Shown here piece after piece: positions 43,808 to 54,714 of a stretch of DNA of 64,000 bases. This DNA is from Catonia carolina. Lineage: Eukaryota > Arthropoda > Insecta > Hemiptera > Achilidae. Numbering within the stretch: position 1 is the stretch's first letter; the number at the start of each line of letters is the position of its first letter. The translations under genes and the position numbers were made by a program. A model generated the notes under the pieces. That model worked only from the letters and a program-made list of their open reading frames with translations. It was not told the origin of the DNA and ran no database searches. The stretch is taken from assembly GCA_035578175.1 (NCBI GenBank), contig JAQMRL010000006.1, positions 33,907,893-33,971,892 of the forward strand. Direction: 5' to 3'.

Positions 43808-44745
43808 ACTTTCTCTTGCCTATATGAATATATAGGAAGGAAAGTATTGTTTTCATGTCGATTTTTCGAAATCGAGTTTTCACCGGATCTATACGTTTTC
43901 AGACCCCCTGAACCCAAAAAAACATGTTTTTAGCGATTGGTCTGTGTGTGTGTGTGTGTATACAAAATATCTCAAGAACGGAACATCGTATGAACTTGAA
44001 ACTTAAAACTTAAATTGCATACCACTACCGGACCCGACACGAACATTTTCATCAAAATCGGTCAACCGGAAGTAGTAGTTTATTCGCATAATTTTTCACT
44101 TTTTTGCGATTTTCTCAAAAACTAGTCCTACGATTTTTTTTAAAAATCAACTGGTTTACTACATTTTTTATGCTCTACAATATAGGGTAGGCGCCATGTT
44201 TGCTGAAATTCTGGGTAAGGCTGTTTTTACGTAAAAACATTTTCTTTTTAAGATTGAAGCTTTAATATGCATTTTAGCACAAAACGTTATACAATAAAAG
44301 TTGTAGAAAATGTAAAATTCTACAACTTTTATTTCAAACATTGTTTTGTAAAACGCTTAGTTTAGCGGTAATTAGCGATTTTCTGTTTTTTTTCTCACGA
44401 AAACGTGTGAAAAATCGATTTTTTTAAGATTTCGGCTTTAGTATGCATTTTACGACAAAAGTGTATATAATTAAATTTATAGAAAATAAAAAGATCTACA
44501 ACTTTTATTTAAAGCATTTTTCTCTACAGAGCCTAGTTTAGCGTGAAAGAGTGATTTTCCGTATTTTAAAGCCAAACTGCGTTCGATTTTCATTTTGCGT
44601 CTTTCACTCATGATTAAAATAAGGTTATGTTTTTGAGGTTAGTTTTTTGTTTACTTCTAATGTTTTATTACTAATGTTAGGTTTATTGTTAATTATTTGC
44701 ATTGGCAAGAGAAAGCTGTGTGAGTGTTTCACACCAGATTTTTAA
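43808..44745 (+). mobile_element. RepA Helentron-like element, best-preserved copy
   Basis: Most complete copy, about 940 bp. The 5' terminus ACTTTCTCTTGCC (43808-43820) is the inverted complement of GGCAAGAGAAAGC (44704-44716), which lies about 30 bp inside the 3' end. Beyond it come the hairpin GTGTGAGTGTTTCACAC and the end CACCAGATTTTT. A GT microsatellite is at about 43944-43960. Inside are a short palindrome CGCTTAGTTTAGCG and several stem-like words. There is no long frame. Asymmetric inverted ends, a 3' hairpin and an internal microsatellite fit Helentron/DINE-type non-autonomous elements. Confidence 0.8.
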
Positions 44746-44765
44746 TTAAGAAAAAAGTTATATTG

Positions 44766-45305
44766 ATTAACTTTTTATGACACGTTTTTATTGAAAATTT
44801 AGAACCACTAGAGGCTTTACTAAATAAAATGAGTAGTGAGGTGGTTTACCATTGCCTTCCTCGCTTGAGTAGAAAAGCATACAAATCAATATTCCAGACC
44901 TCCTTAAAAGCATCTACTTTCCACCCTCCAAATTACACCTTCACCTTCATTCACCACAGCTAACTTTTTTGACACATTTTTATTGAAAATTTAGTACCTC
45001 TAGAGGTTTTACTAAGTAAAACGAAGAGTGAGGTGGTTTACCTTGCCTTCAGTTGATTGAAAACGTATACTTATCAGCATGCCAGGCCTTCTGAGAAGCA
45101 CATAGTTCACCCTGCAAATGATACCTTTACTTCATTTACCACAGGGTCTGTCTGTATAATTATGTGTTCTTTTCTAAAATGTTTCAGTCATATACCTGGC
45201 TGACAATGTGATAAGAAATAGAACTATTTTTTGTAGCCCAGGAACTAACAGATCAAATGCAAAAAAATTAACACTCCATCTGCATGTTATAGGAACATTA
45301 TTAAT
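44766..45305 (-). repeat. RepB fragments in tandem duplication
   Basis: Minus strand. A unit starting TTAACTTTTTATGACACGTT at 44766 is repeated from about 44960 (CTAACTTTTTTGACACATTT). Each carries TTTATTGAAAATTTAG followed by the 3' part of RepB. The second copy continues into the RepB 5' part, ending near 45300 at CTGCATGTTATAGG. Unit length about 194 bp. Confidence 0.75.
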
Positions 45306-45404
45306 ATAATTACAAAAAAAATAAAACAAATGATATTTTTAATTGTAATTCAATAGCCATTAAATGAAAATACTGTGAAACTATCTAAAAGGAAAATTTT
45401 GGTT

Positions 45405-45610
45405 TCAGAATTCTCTAGTAGAACTGAGATTTTAAATGTTAATGTAAATAATAAGAGTTAATAAATAGGGTTTCCAAGAAATAGTTGGAAATATAGTGTA
45501 CAAATGGTTAGGTATAGTATAGGTAGGCCTATTGTTGTACGTCTACCTGAAATAGTCAAGGTATCTAATTAGACAATTAAATCTTCTGTTAAGAAATGTT
45601 ATAATATGTC
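45405..45610 (+). repeat. RepC dispersed repeat, copy 1
   Basis: Shared with 51885-52065 in the same orientation: CAGAATTCTCTA, TTAATAAATAGGG, TTCCAAGAAATAGTTGG, AGTATAGG-TAGGCCTATTGTT and CTACCTG. Both copies lie next to a RepB copy. Confidence 0.65.
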
Positions 45611-47894
45611 CTTTTATTATACATAAAGGTAGGTTATTAAAGGTAAAGGTATATTACAAAATACCTTTACCAACTTCTAGCGAAAAACTTTGTATTCTTA
45701 TTATTTTACATCGAAACTTTTTGCTCATGTTGAAATTCCCATAGCTTAAGTAAAAAAGCAGCAGTCGGTTTTGGTTTAGGAGTCAGTTTTGATCTGTCAT
45801 TCAGTAAGTAAGTTATACGGGAAAACAGATATTTGTTGAAAAGGTCCAGCGTATACTGTAGATGTTGTATAACCGTTTGAAACTACGATTTAGTTAATTA
45901 ATTGCGAAATAATCAAGTTACTAGGTAAGTTTATTGTATGTAATTTATTTACTCACCACTCCAGCGACGCTCCGCGCCACTTCCGTGTCTCGCATCAGTG
46001 GGGTGGTGTATCAGAATTCATAAAATAGTCAGAACCATGAAAGTGCGTGCTCTGAGCGTCCGCACTTTGCCATAAGGTAAAGTTCTGCCGCCAAAAGAGT
46101 TGGGTGGATGACAGTAGTTTGAAGTTGAAAATTTTAAAGTTTAAAGATGATGTTTCAAGTTTTAAGGTCTGAAATTTCAAAATTTAAAGTTTGAAGGTAT
46201 AGCCTTTGAGTTATTTTTTTATTTTTCTCATCAATATGGTGGGTTAAGGGCAACTTTAGCTACATGGTCTTGATGTACTAAAAAAGCCAAAAAAATGTTT
46301 TATACAGTTTTTCGCTACGATGCACCGTTTAGGAGACAAAACAAATTCCTCCACTTTTGGAGAGGGGTGTAACAGGACATTTACGGGTTACCACTTGTTT
46401 ATCTAACGCTGAAAAACATGCAGTTAAAAGATTTGATATAATACTGTAAATTTCAAAAACTTTTGATGGGGTAGCACTCCTTATAGAACAGTGACTTAAA
46501 ATTTAAAAAAAATTACGCTGGATGCCAGGGTAAGTGTAGCTAGTTTTAAATGAAGTTTATTATTTTAAATTTATTGTAATTAAGTTATCACTAATTACAA
46601 TTATCAATTTAATTGTCGTATTTGTGATTTATTTACAGAGTTAAGTAACATTATTATTCGTAATTTATACCTTATAATGACTTACTATTTGTAATTTTAA
46701 ACAATAGTTAGTTAATTATTTGTTTTACCCAAATCCCAAAACGCACCTTTGCGATAAGTGTCATAATACATAATTTTAAACGACAAAATAATCTGTATAT
46801 GAATGTTTTCAAATATACAATTATTCAAAATTTATATTTGAATAACAGTATTAAATATTGCATTCTGTAATTAATTCATTTTGTAAATTTTGATATTAAA
46901 TAACCCTTTTGAAACAGTTAATAACATTTTAATAAATCTTGAATGGATTAAATATTTTCTGAATGGATTAATATATTTCAGTGTGAATTCAGATACACAA
47001 GTAAATCCGTATGAATTAAACTCAATGAATAGGTACTGAAAGAGGAATGCTGAAGAAAAGAGATGGTAGATTATATGTTAAACAGAGAAAACAAACAAAA
47101 GGAGAATTATTTGTTTAAATATTGAATTAATTCACGTTGAAATTTAATAAGAGGAATTCAGTTGGATTAGTATGAACAAAATTTTAAATGAATGATAATT
47201 TTGAGTACCGAATATTTAGGCTACTGTATTTAAATATCGGAAATTGTGATTTCAATTTTGGAATCAAGCCATCATGTTTCACTGTTTCCACCGATTCCCC
47301 CCCACCCACCATTAAAATTAAACGTTTTCACTTTAACAAAATTAATTGCTTTACGATTATTTTTAATACATGTAACTATTTTGCCAACTAAATTTACCAA
47401 TTGTAAATTTTTCCTTTGTAGACTATAGGGCCAATTTTAGCAATGGCGAATTTAGTGTCAAGTTTGTGCGTGGGAAGGGGGGTTCATTACCGTGGGTACT
47501 TCTCTGGGACAAAAAATGTATAATACTTATCTTAAAAACAAGTTTTTGCGCATTTCTGAGCCTACAATTTTTGTACTGTTATAACACACAAAATGGAACT
47601 ATTTTAAACATTTAAGAAATTCAAAAATGAGGAATAGATTACTATTGCCAATTTGAAAACCAAAAAGTATTTTGCATCATAATACCTCATACAACAACGA
47701 AAGTAGGAAAATAATTTATTGGTAAAGTTTGCAATAATATAAGCTTTTACTTACACAAAAATTTTTGTTATGTTAGGGACTTGCAAAATAAGTTGTTAAA
47801 ATATGTTATTTTGCGTGCTTATTATTTGCTGTATTAGTATTGTGTAAAAAAAATTTATAATAAATAAACACATGATCAAATTTATTTCCTAACT
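45611..47894. other. No gene recognised
   Basis: AT-rich overall. A short GC-rich island lies at about 45955-46110 (CCAGCGACGCTCCGCGCCAC). A quasi-repetitive stretch at 46125-46200 repeats AAATTTTAAAGTTT/AAGTTTTAAGGTCTG words. A CCCACCC-rich patch is at 47298-47312. None of the frames (45995-46180, 47188-47428) has a recognisable domain. Confidence 0.4.
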
Positions 47895-48715
47895 CCAACT
47901 TTGATTTCTTGACTTCTGGTTTTGGGCCACTTCCGGTCGGACCGAACTTTAAACCCAATGAAATCTGTATACTCTTTAAAGGGGAATTGAATAACACTAT
48001 TTTTGTTTCCAAATTCCGACTTTGATTTTTATGATTTCTGAATTTTGGGCCACTTCCGGTCGAAACCGGAACTTCAAACCCAATCTAGGCCCACTACCTT
48101 TTTATGTAGATTAAGAATCCGGAAACACTTTGTTGCTATCTCTTGTAGTTTTGACTTTGATTTCTTGACTTCCGAATTTTGGGCCACTTCCTGTCAAAAC
48201 CGGAATTTCAAACACAATCTAGACCCACTACCTTTTTATGTAGCTTACGAATCCGAAAACACTTTGTTGTTATCTCTTGTGTAGTTTTGACTTTGATTTC
48301 TTGATTTCTGAATTTTGGGCCACTTCCGGTCGAAACCGGAACGTCAAACCCAATCTAGGTCCACTACCATTTTATGTAGATTACGAATCTGGAAACTCTT
48401 TGTTGCTACCTCTTGTAGTTTTGACTTTGATTTCTTGACTTCCGAATTTTGGGCCACTTCCTGTCAAAACCGGAACTTCAAACACAATCTAGACCCACTA
48501 CCTTTTTATGTAGCTTACGAATCCGGAAACACTTTGTTGCTATCTCTTGTAGTTTCTGATTTTGATTTCTTGACTTGGGGTTTTGGGCCATTTTCGGGTC
48601 GAAACCAGAACTTCAAACTTAATTTAAGCCTTTTAACATTTTGGGTAGATTACGAATCCGATAACTGTTTGTTGCAATCTCTTGTAGTTTTTGACATCTG
48701 GGTGTGATGGACGGA
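47895..48715. repeat. Tandem array of about 134-bp units, six copies
   Basis: The word TTTTGGGCCACTTCC (or a variant) recurs with its G at 47924, 48047, 48181, 48317, 48451 and 48585, spacing 123, 134, 136, 134 and 134 bp. Each unit also carries TTTGATTTCTTGACTT, CAATCTAGACCCACTACC, TACGAATCCGGAAAC and CTTTGTTGCTATCTCTTG. Four units contain TTCCGGT/ACCGGAA or a decayed form of it. The array ends at ATGGACGGACGGACAAA. Apparent proteins at 48045-48284 and 48315-48707 are only readings of the repeat, whose 134-bp period shifts frame. Confidence 0.92.
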
Positions 48716-49269
48716 CGGACAAAAGAAAATTATAAATGATAATTTTAAAAATTGCTACGATTATACGTGAATCGAAATTATTGTATTAGCTAGAAAAAAA
48801 AAACATAGGCTACAATCCATGCGTTTCGTATTCACGAATAATTTATTTTATTTACGGATTGTACGCTACAGTTTATTGAAATATTTAGAACCTTTCTGTT
48901 GTTTTTTACACAACCCTTACAAATGTTCAGAAGGCAAGTAAAACATTTTATTCTGCAATATTGTTAGACCGCAATATCAGCAGTATAAGTACACCAAATG
49001 GACCAATTTTGAAGCAATTTTAATAAAAAATGATAAATTTCTGTTTAGCCAAGTATCGTCTGAAATTTTTTTCACAAATAAACCTAAGCATCTTAATTAT
49101 TGTTTTATTTTTTTACGTTTTACTTTTCTTATAACGCTACAGTTTTGGAAAAATAAAATTTAACGTGGTGTTTTGAAAATCACATAAATTGCCGCTGAAC
49201 TAAGTATCAGATGAAATATTAAATAGAACAGCCGTGTGGCATTTAAAATTTAATTTTGTGTTTTCTTTT
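48716..49269. other. No gene seen
   Basis: AT-rich; no element ends recognised. Confidence 0.45.
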
Positions 49270-49445
49270 TGGTTTGTTTAAAATTGCGTCAACATCGTGG
49301 TCATCTACTGGGTTGTGACTACTTGGTCAATTGTTTGGTTAAGGTACGGTGGTTCTGAACGTGTAATAATTCCGGACTATAGCCGGGAATAGAATGAGGA
49401 AACTCCGTTTTGTAGCAAACTACACTAACCAGTGGGACACAAAGG
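49270..49445 (-). repeat. tRNA-derived SINE, family 2
   Basis: On the minus strand: TAGTGTAGTTTGCTACAAAA (A-box region), a decayed B box ATTCTATTCCCGGCTATAG, then ACACGTTCAGAACCACCGTA and GACCAAGTAGTCACAACCCA. Head and body follow the same order as 60165-60375. Confidence 0.55.
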
Positions 49446-50144
49446 CGGCCTAATTTGATTTTATTATGTGAGTTTTTGGCCTAAAAATACATCTTAAAGA
49501 GGAGATTTTGAAAGAACCGATTTTAACCGAGTTACAGAAAATGGTTAGCTGATGCTTAACATCGGTGGGGAAAAATTATTTGAAAACATTGTTAGATTTT
49601 TAATTTTCTTGGGCTATTCTTACTTCTATTTCGACCTAAACTACATCTGAACGCTGTAACGTTTAAACAATTTCACTCGTTTTTTACCATTTACTTCTTT
49701 TAGAGATTCATTTTTTTTAAATCCTTCTTTAGTGAACCTACAAATAAAATTTCAAGTTTCTAGGTCTTGCGGTTTTGGAGATTTCATGATTTTATGTAAG
49801 TGAGTCATTGAGAAGATTTCAATCTGAAAAACGCCAAACGTTCTGGAAATCTAATTACCTTCACATCAATTTAGTTAATTTTTTTATCAACGATGAAAAC
49901 GAAGCAGGGAGACCTATTCAATTGTTTGAAAGTTCGTTAGTAAGTCAAACCATTGAACTAAACTCGTTCCTTTACATGATGATTGCCATCTTGGATCCGC
50001 CATTTTGAAATTTTTTAAACAATATGCAATTCAAATGAAATTTTTTATTAATATTTGATAAATTGAAATGAATAATCTTCTTCCAAACATATTTTAGGTT
50101 ATAAAATTTAAACTTTTCATATTATCTTTTCGGAAGTTTTTATG
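49446..50144. other. No gene recognised
   Basis: AT-rich with a phrase GCCATCTTGGATCCGCCATT near 49983-50003 that looks repeat-like. The frame 49808-50008 has no recognisable domain. Confidence 0.4.
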
Positions 50145-50210
50145 TGTCCCGGAACTAGCTTCTATAGCAGGATTCCGGGTTCGATATCCGGTCAGGTCAT
50201 ATTTTTAATC
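50145..50210 (+). repeat. tRNA-like SINE fragment
   Basis: Plus strand with CCGGGTTCGATATCCGGTCA (B-box type) and GTCAGGTCATATTTTT after it, resembling 16855-16940. The A-box part is lost. Confidence 0.5.
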
Positions 50211-50760
50211 GTTGCCTCACCTAATATCACTCACTTCATTACAAATGCACAAGCCAAGGCTTTTATAGGCATCACCACCGAATTAGTAGCAGATTTTTTT
50301 GGGCTAAGAACATTCTCTGAATGTCATAAACCTACGTACAAATGATAAATCGTATGAAACCCTATTAATACATTTCAAATTCAAAAGGCATCCTTATTTT
50401 TAACGACTTATTAAATTATTTAAATCTGAATAAACTAATAAATAACAATAAAAGAAAACCAAATTGTTACCTTTTCTGACAGCAGACAGTATCAAGGTTA
50501 CTTATTTTTAATCCATACGATTTTTTCATCCTAATTACTCATTTTGTATTCAGTGCAGGTCCCTCAAGTTATCTTTCCTATTTCTTAGGCCTCTGTTAAT
50601 TTAGTAATCGATTTCGTATTAATTAAAACTAAATTATTATCTTTTAATTTAAACACAGATTCATGTTCTTTTTAATTGTGTACGATAAATAAAACGAATT
50701 TTTTTTATAAATTTTTATTCTTAATTGTTTTAATGTTTTGTTTGTTAACTGTTCAAACTG
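50211..50760. other. No gene seen
   Basis: AT-rich unassigned sequence. Confidence 0.4.
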
Positions 50761-50890
50761 TTATTCTTTTTTAGTTTACTTTCAGTAGACTCAACAGCTT
50801 GGTTATAAGCAACTACGGTGGGTTTTAACTTGTGAAAATTACCAAACCCTAGCTGGGAATCCATCCCAGGACCTACACGTTTTTTTAAAA
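50761..50890 (-). repeat. tRNA-derived SINE, family 2, diverged
   Basis: Minus strand: GGTCCTGGGATGGATTCCCAGC (decayed B box), then TTTTCACAAGTTAAAACCCACC and ATAACCAAGCTGTTGAGTC. Parallels the body of 60165-60375. Confidence 0.5.
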
Positions 50891-51094
50891 ATTAATCTGT
50901 AGTACTTATCCTCAAAATTATAAAAATTTGTTGCAGTTTTGTTGGGGACAAGTACTAATTCTTTTGAAAAAATTATACAGTAGAGCGTCAATGATTTTGA
51001 CGTCAAAAATACGAATTGTATTTTGACAAAATAAAATTTTTAGTACGGACAAAATTTAAAAAACGTAAATATTATCTCATTTTATTTTGGTTTT

Positions 51095-51245
51095 TTAACT
51101 GTTTTGCAATTATTGCTAATGGAGATGATGAGATAGGTGATAAATGAAAATCAATGACGATAAAATGCTAGACCTAACCGGGAATCGAACCCGAGACCCT
51201 GGCGTAGAAACCAGTTGTATTGACCACTACATCCGGGCCGGCCTC
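51095..51245 (-). repeat. tRNA-derived SINE, family 1
   Basis: On the minus strand: GGCCCGGATGTAGTGGTCAA (A-box region), TTTCTACGCCAGGGTC, a perfect pol III B box GGTTCGATTCC, then a body AGCATTTTATCGTCATTG and CAAAACAGTT. Shares the whole order with 26735-26875. The spacing between boxes is tRNA-like, but the arms do not fold as a canonical tRNA, so I call a SINE. Confidence 0.7.
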
Positions 51246-51574
51246 AACACACATGAAAACAAATAAACAAAAAACAGGAAATTCAGCTAACGTAGAATAA
51301 GTTGTAGATAAAAATGTAACTTATATTGCTACCACTAGACAGTTTTCAAAGTAGACTCGAACAGTCTCTGCTAGAAAAACAATTTAATAGTAGCCTATTA
51401 ATGATTTTTTTAAATTATCCGTAAATCCCGGTCTATCCGAGGCATCATGAGGTTTGCCAGTAGTTAAAAAAATCCTCTGGCCGCGTTATGAGCGCTGCGC
51501 AGATTAAGCTCATTAGTTGAATTGCCACATCACTGCATATGAGCCTGCAGGACAGTTCCTTTGAAATGCCGCTC
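51246..51574. other. No gene recognised; slightly GC-richer from 51475
   Basis: CTGGCCGCGTTATGAGCGCTGCGCAG near 51478-51503 and CCTGCAGGACAG near 51546 stand out from the AT-rich surroundings. Nothing assignable. Confidence 0.35.
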
Positions 51575-51785
51575 TAGGCTCTTCCCCTCCTCTGCCGTTA
51601 GAAATGTCTTCCATGTGATGTTAGAGCATGTGAACAGATTGAGGGAGGATAGGATATCCAAACAGACACTAGGCTATAAGCCAGAAGGCAGGAGAGAACG
51701 AGGACGCCCGAGAAAGAGATGGGCAGATTTGAGAGGTTCGGAACAGGCAGAGATGCCTAATCCTTGAACGGCAGAAGAAAAAGAT
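51575..51785 (+). pseudogene. RTE-like LINE 3' end, family C
   Basis: Plus-strand frame: RLREDRISKQTLGYKPEGRR, RGRPRKRWADLRGSEQAEMP and NP-stop, equal in pattern to the C-terminus at 11530-11620 (DERVPKQALWYKPRGKR and following). It is followed by GAACGGCAGAAGAAAAAGA, a decayed GAA tail. Heavily 5'-truncated; residues before about 51640 do not match. Confidence 0.82.
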
Positions 51786-51884
51786 GATTTTTTTATTATC
51801 CGCTGAAATAAATTTCTAAAAAACTCTTTTTTTCCGTAAAACAGTCTCTTTCGAAAGTATATTGTGACAAATCTAGGGGAAAGT

Positions 51885-52065
51885 GTTTGTTCCAGAATTC
51901 TCTACCAGGATTGAGTTTTTAGAATGTTAATATGAATAATAATAGTTAATAAATCGGGATATTTCCAAGAAATGGTTAGGGATAGTATAGGCCTATTGTT
52001 TTGACGGCTACCTGCGAAGGAACGGCGTATCTATTTAGATAATTAGCTCTTTTGTTATGGTGGTA
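51885..52065 (+). repeat. RepC dispersed repeat, copy 2
   Basis: CAGAATTCTCTACCAGGATTG, TTAATAAATCGGG, TTTCCAAGAAATGGTTAGG, AGTATAGGCCTATTGTT and GCTACCTGCG, in the order seen at 45405-45610. It ends at the RepB target site. Confidence 0.65.
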
Positions 52066-52075
52066 TAACCTTTAT

Positions 52076-52472
52076 ACTGCCCATAACAGACAGGTGGAGT
52101 CTCAAATAATTTACACTCAATCTGTTAGTTGCAGGGCTAAAATAAATAGTTCTGTTTGTTATCACATGGTCAGCCAATTAAATGACTGAATCATTTAAGA
52201 ACAGAACAGGTAGAGGTGTAAAAGACACTAATCAGAGTTATCTTCTCTGAAAGTAATGAATTTCATTATACAGCCAGACCCTGTGGTGAATGAAGTGAAG
52301 GTGTCATTTGCAGAGTGGAAAATATGTGCTTTTCAGAAAGCCTGGCATGCTGATAAGCGTACTTTTCCACTCATTGAGGAAGGCAACGGTAAACCACCTC
52401 ACTCCTCGTTTTACTTAATAAAACCTCTAGAGGTTCAAACCAGCCTTTCGGCTGATGACCTGAACAACAACA
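52076..52472 (+). mobile_element. RepB SINE-like element, full length with 8-bp TSD
   Basis: Plus strand, 397 bp, from ACTGCCCATAACAGACAGG to GACCTGAACAACAACA, flanked by ACCTTTAT at 52068-52075 and 52473-52480. A 99-codon frame (52256-52555) is open through the repeat and the flank; it is repeat sequence, not a gene. Confidence 0.9.
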
Positions 52473-52555
52473 ACCTTTATTATTTAAATTCAAATGTGTT
52501 TACCTTGTGTTTAGTAATTTACGAGACATCCAGAGATCACGACAGAAATACTTAG

Positions 52556-52765
52556 TACTTCACTTTAAAGCGGGGGTCCCAAAGAGTTACCCCGCATCCC
52601 GCACTCAAACGCCATAACCTCCAGTCATCCTCCTCCAAGTTTCTTGCCTCCATTGCCCACATCACACCATCCCGCCATTCCGAGACCTTCCGAGACCTCC
52701 CTCTTTTCCTCCTCATCACCGGACAATAATTCAAAGCCACTTGAAGTCACCGATTTTCATTCATC
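52556..52765 (-). pseudogene. LINE 3' end fragment, family H
   Basis: Minus-strand frame: ALNYCPVMRRKRGRSRKVSE, WRDGVMWAMEARNLEEDDWR and WRLSAGCGVTLWDPRFKVKY. The basic KRGR-x-RK-x4-W cluster and the tryptophan-rich end resemble the C-termini of non-LTR retrotransposon RT proteins, but the family differs from B, C, D and G. Noticeably GC-richer than the flanks. Confidence 0.55.
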
Positions 52766-53407
52766 TTCAAGAATGACTTAGTATTTTTACGAATATGTAT
52801 AGAAAATATTCGTTCATCAAATAAGTTAGGTATTTAAAGGGCTATGTCACTGTGGATCAGTCAATCAGTCTTGAGTTGTTTTCACGAGTGAATCGTGTAG
52901 CTGAAATCAATTGGCTGCTCTGTAACAGTTACGTTTGTAAGAAGGTCTATCGTTACTGTGAACATTGGTATACTATAATTGGTTGTAAGTAGCATTTAGA
53001 TAAATTGAGTGCGAAATCATTTTTTACTAGTTAAGTTTAATTAATATAATTGATTTATTCAGGTAATTTTAACGATAGTTTGTTAATTATATTTATTTTA
53101 TCCAGATTCCGGAACGGACTTCAGTGTCACAATATAAGAGTAAGTTTGTGAAATTAAAGAAATTTCTTAAAGTAAACCACTACGCCGAGGAGGCGACCGT
53201 TTTTTAACAAAAAATATATATCATTCTGTAAACACTATTTTCGAAAAGGAAATATTTTTTTCAGTTTAGACAAAAGAAAAGGTAACTTATTTACTTTTCC
53301 AAATTGATTTTTATGAATATTAGTTATTTTACAATTCAGTTTTAACATTAAACAATGAAAATTTCATTTTAATTGAAGAACTTGAGTAAGTTTTACCCAT
53401 ATTTCAT
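52766..53407. other. No gene recognised
   Basis: Mixed AT-rich sequence. No domain, no element ends, no clear splice-bounded frame. Confidence 0.4.
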
Positions 53408-53411
53408 TTAA

Positions 53412-54326
53412 GAGGGGAGTCTACACATGATATTATTTTTCTTTTTTTCAAGTTAAACACTTTGTTTCTTTCAGTAAATGTTTGTGTTTGTTTTAATTAT
53501 GTTTAAAATAAGTATTAGTGATGAAATTTTTCCCTTTCAACCCCTAAAAATCGTTCGGGGGTAAGAAATAAATATTTCTTAGGAAAATCGTATCTCTTTA
53601 CTCTTTTGAGGTATTACCTTCATTTTTTTACAGAAATGAAAAAAAATTGGTTCTCCATACTGTAGAATTGAATTGTCTGTACATAAATTTTAAAAATTTA
53701 AAAAAAAGAAAATTGAAATTACGATATTCTTTTCATCTTGCAAGATTTAAATGTTTGTAAAAAATTTTAATTTACTAACTTTGAGGAATCAATACTTTAG
53801 TATGTAGAACAAAAAAATCTGTTCATTTAAAAAAAAAAAATTATACTTCTAGCTCTATTTTTAACAAAGTTATGGTTTTCCTAATATTTTAAAACACGAA
53901 AAATAAAATTTGCGGAAAACGAACAAAAAAGATTAGTATTAAGTTTTGAACTAACATTTGAGTTGTTAGTTAAAATTGTCCTGCTCCATATGTCACACCT
54001 TCTCTTTCCATATGTTCTTGTTCTCTTGTGAGGGTATTTAATGAACTACATTGGACACGAAATGAACTTTCAAATAAAAAAAAGACCAACTTTTTCGGAC
54101 ATTTTATTCAAAAGTTACAAAACATTGAAAATTAATAATTTTTTGTAAAAAACTGTCACAAATCGTATGTGCAACAATATAGGCCTATTCAAAAATAATT
54201 TAAAAATGTTTCTAAGCAACATATGATAAAACAAAAATACATCATTTTATTCAGAAAATTTCAAATTTTCAAAAATCGAAATAAAAAAAAAGCGAAAACA
54301 TTTTTTTTTAGTGGTAGACTCCCCCC
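53412..54326. mobile_element. TTAA-flanked non-autonomous DNA transposon
   Basis: A 915-bp segment between TTAA sites (53408-53411 and 54327-54330). The left end GAGGGGAGTCTACAC pairs with the right end GTGGTAGACTCCCCCC as an inverted repeat of about 16 bp with two differences. The interior is AT-rich and non-coding. TTAA target duplication is the piggyBac habit, but the G-rich terminus is not the usual piggyBac CCC start, so the superfamily is uncertain. Confidence 0.75.
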
Positions 54327-54330
54327 TTAA

Positions 54331-54714
54331 ATGTTAAACATAGATAGTAGAAGATCTAAGTCACGTGACTGACTTCTAGAGAATACTGACAATTAAGTTC
54401 TTACTATACAACAGTGGTATTAATTTTATGTATCTGTCATCAGGTTATGAAGTAGACTTGTATTAAAGGACATACAGGGAAGGACTTGGTAAATGGTTAG
54501 TTCAGAGAGAAGAGTATGTGTATTACCCCTTCTTATCACAGAATTTACCCTTATCATATGTGACGTTAGAACATTAGTAACTTTGACCACTTCTGTCAGG
54601 AACTGCTACACCATAATATGCTTTGTCATTATTTCTATTAAGTACTATACAATATTATGCCGAAACCTTCAATGTCCATTAGCATTTTGTTAATAATGTA
54701 TAATAAATAAATAT
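54331..54714. other. No gene seen
   Basis: Unassigned sequence; the frame 54493-54693 has no recognisable domain. Confidence 0.4.

Noticed and set aside
48045..48707. Two open frames repeating FRSKPE and YVAYESEN-like words, apparently a repetitive protein
   Set aside because: They are readings of the 134-bp tandem DNA repeat; unit length is not a multiple of three and frames shift between units.
47895..48715. CRISPR-like array
   Set aside because: Units are 134 bp, similar throughout with no unique spacers, and the context is eukaryotic TE DNA.
51172..51245. Possible functional tRNA gene on the minus strand
   Set aside because: The B box is perfect, but acceptor and anticodon arms do not pair convincingly, and the same head plus a non-tRNA body occurs at 26735-26875; SINE preferred.
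52256..52555. 99-codon frame, also seen at 59658-59984 and 42083-42277, apparently a conserved protein starting MNFI
   Set aside because: All lie in RepB copies with TSDs and AAC tails; the similarity is that of the repeat DNA, and the end of each frame runs into unrelated flank.
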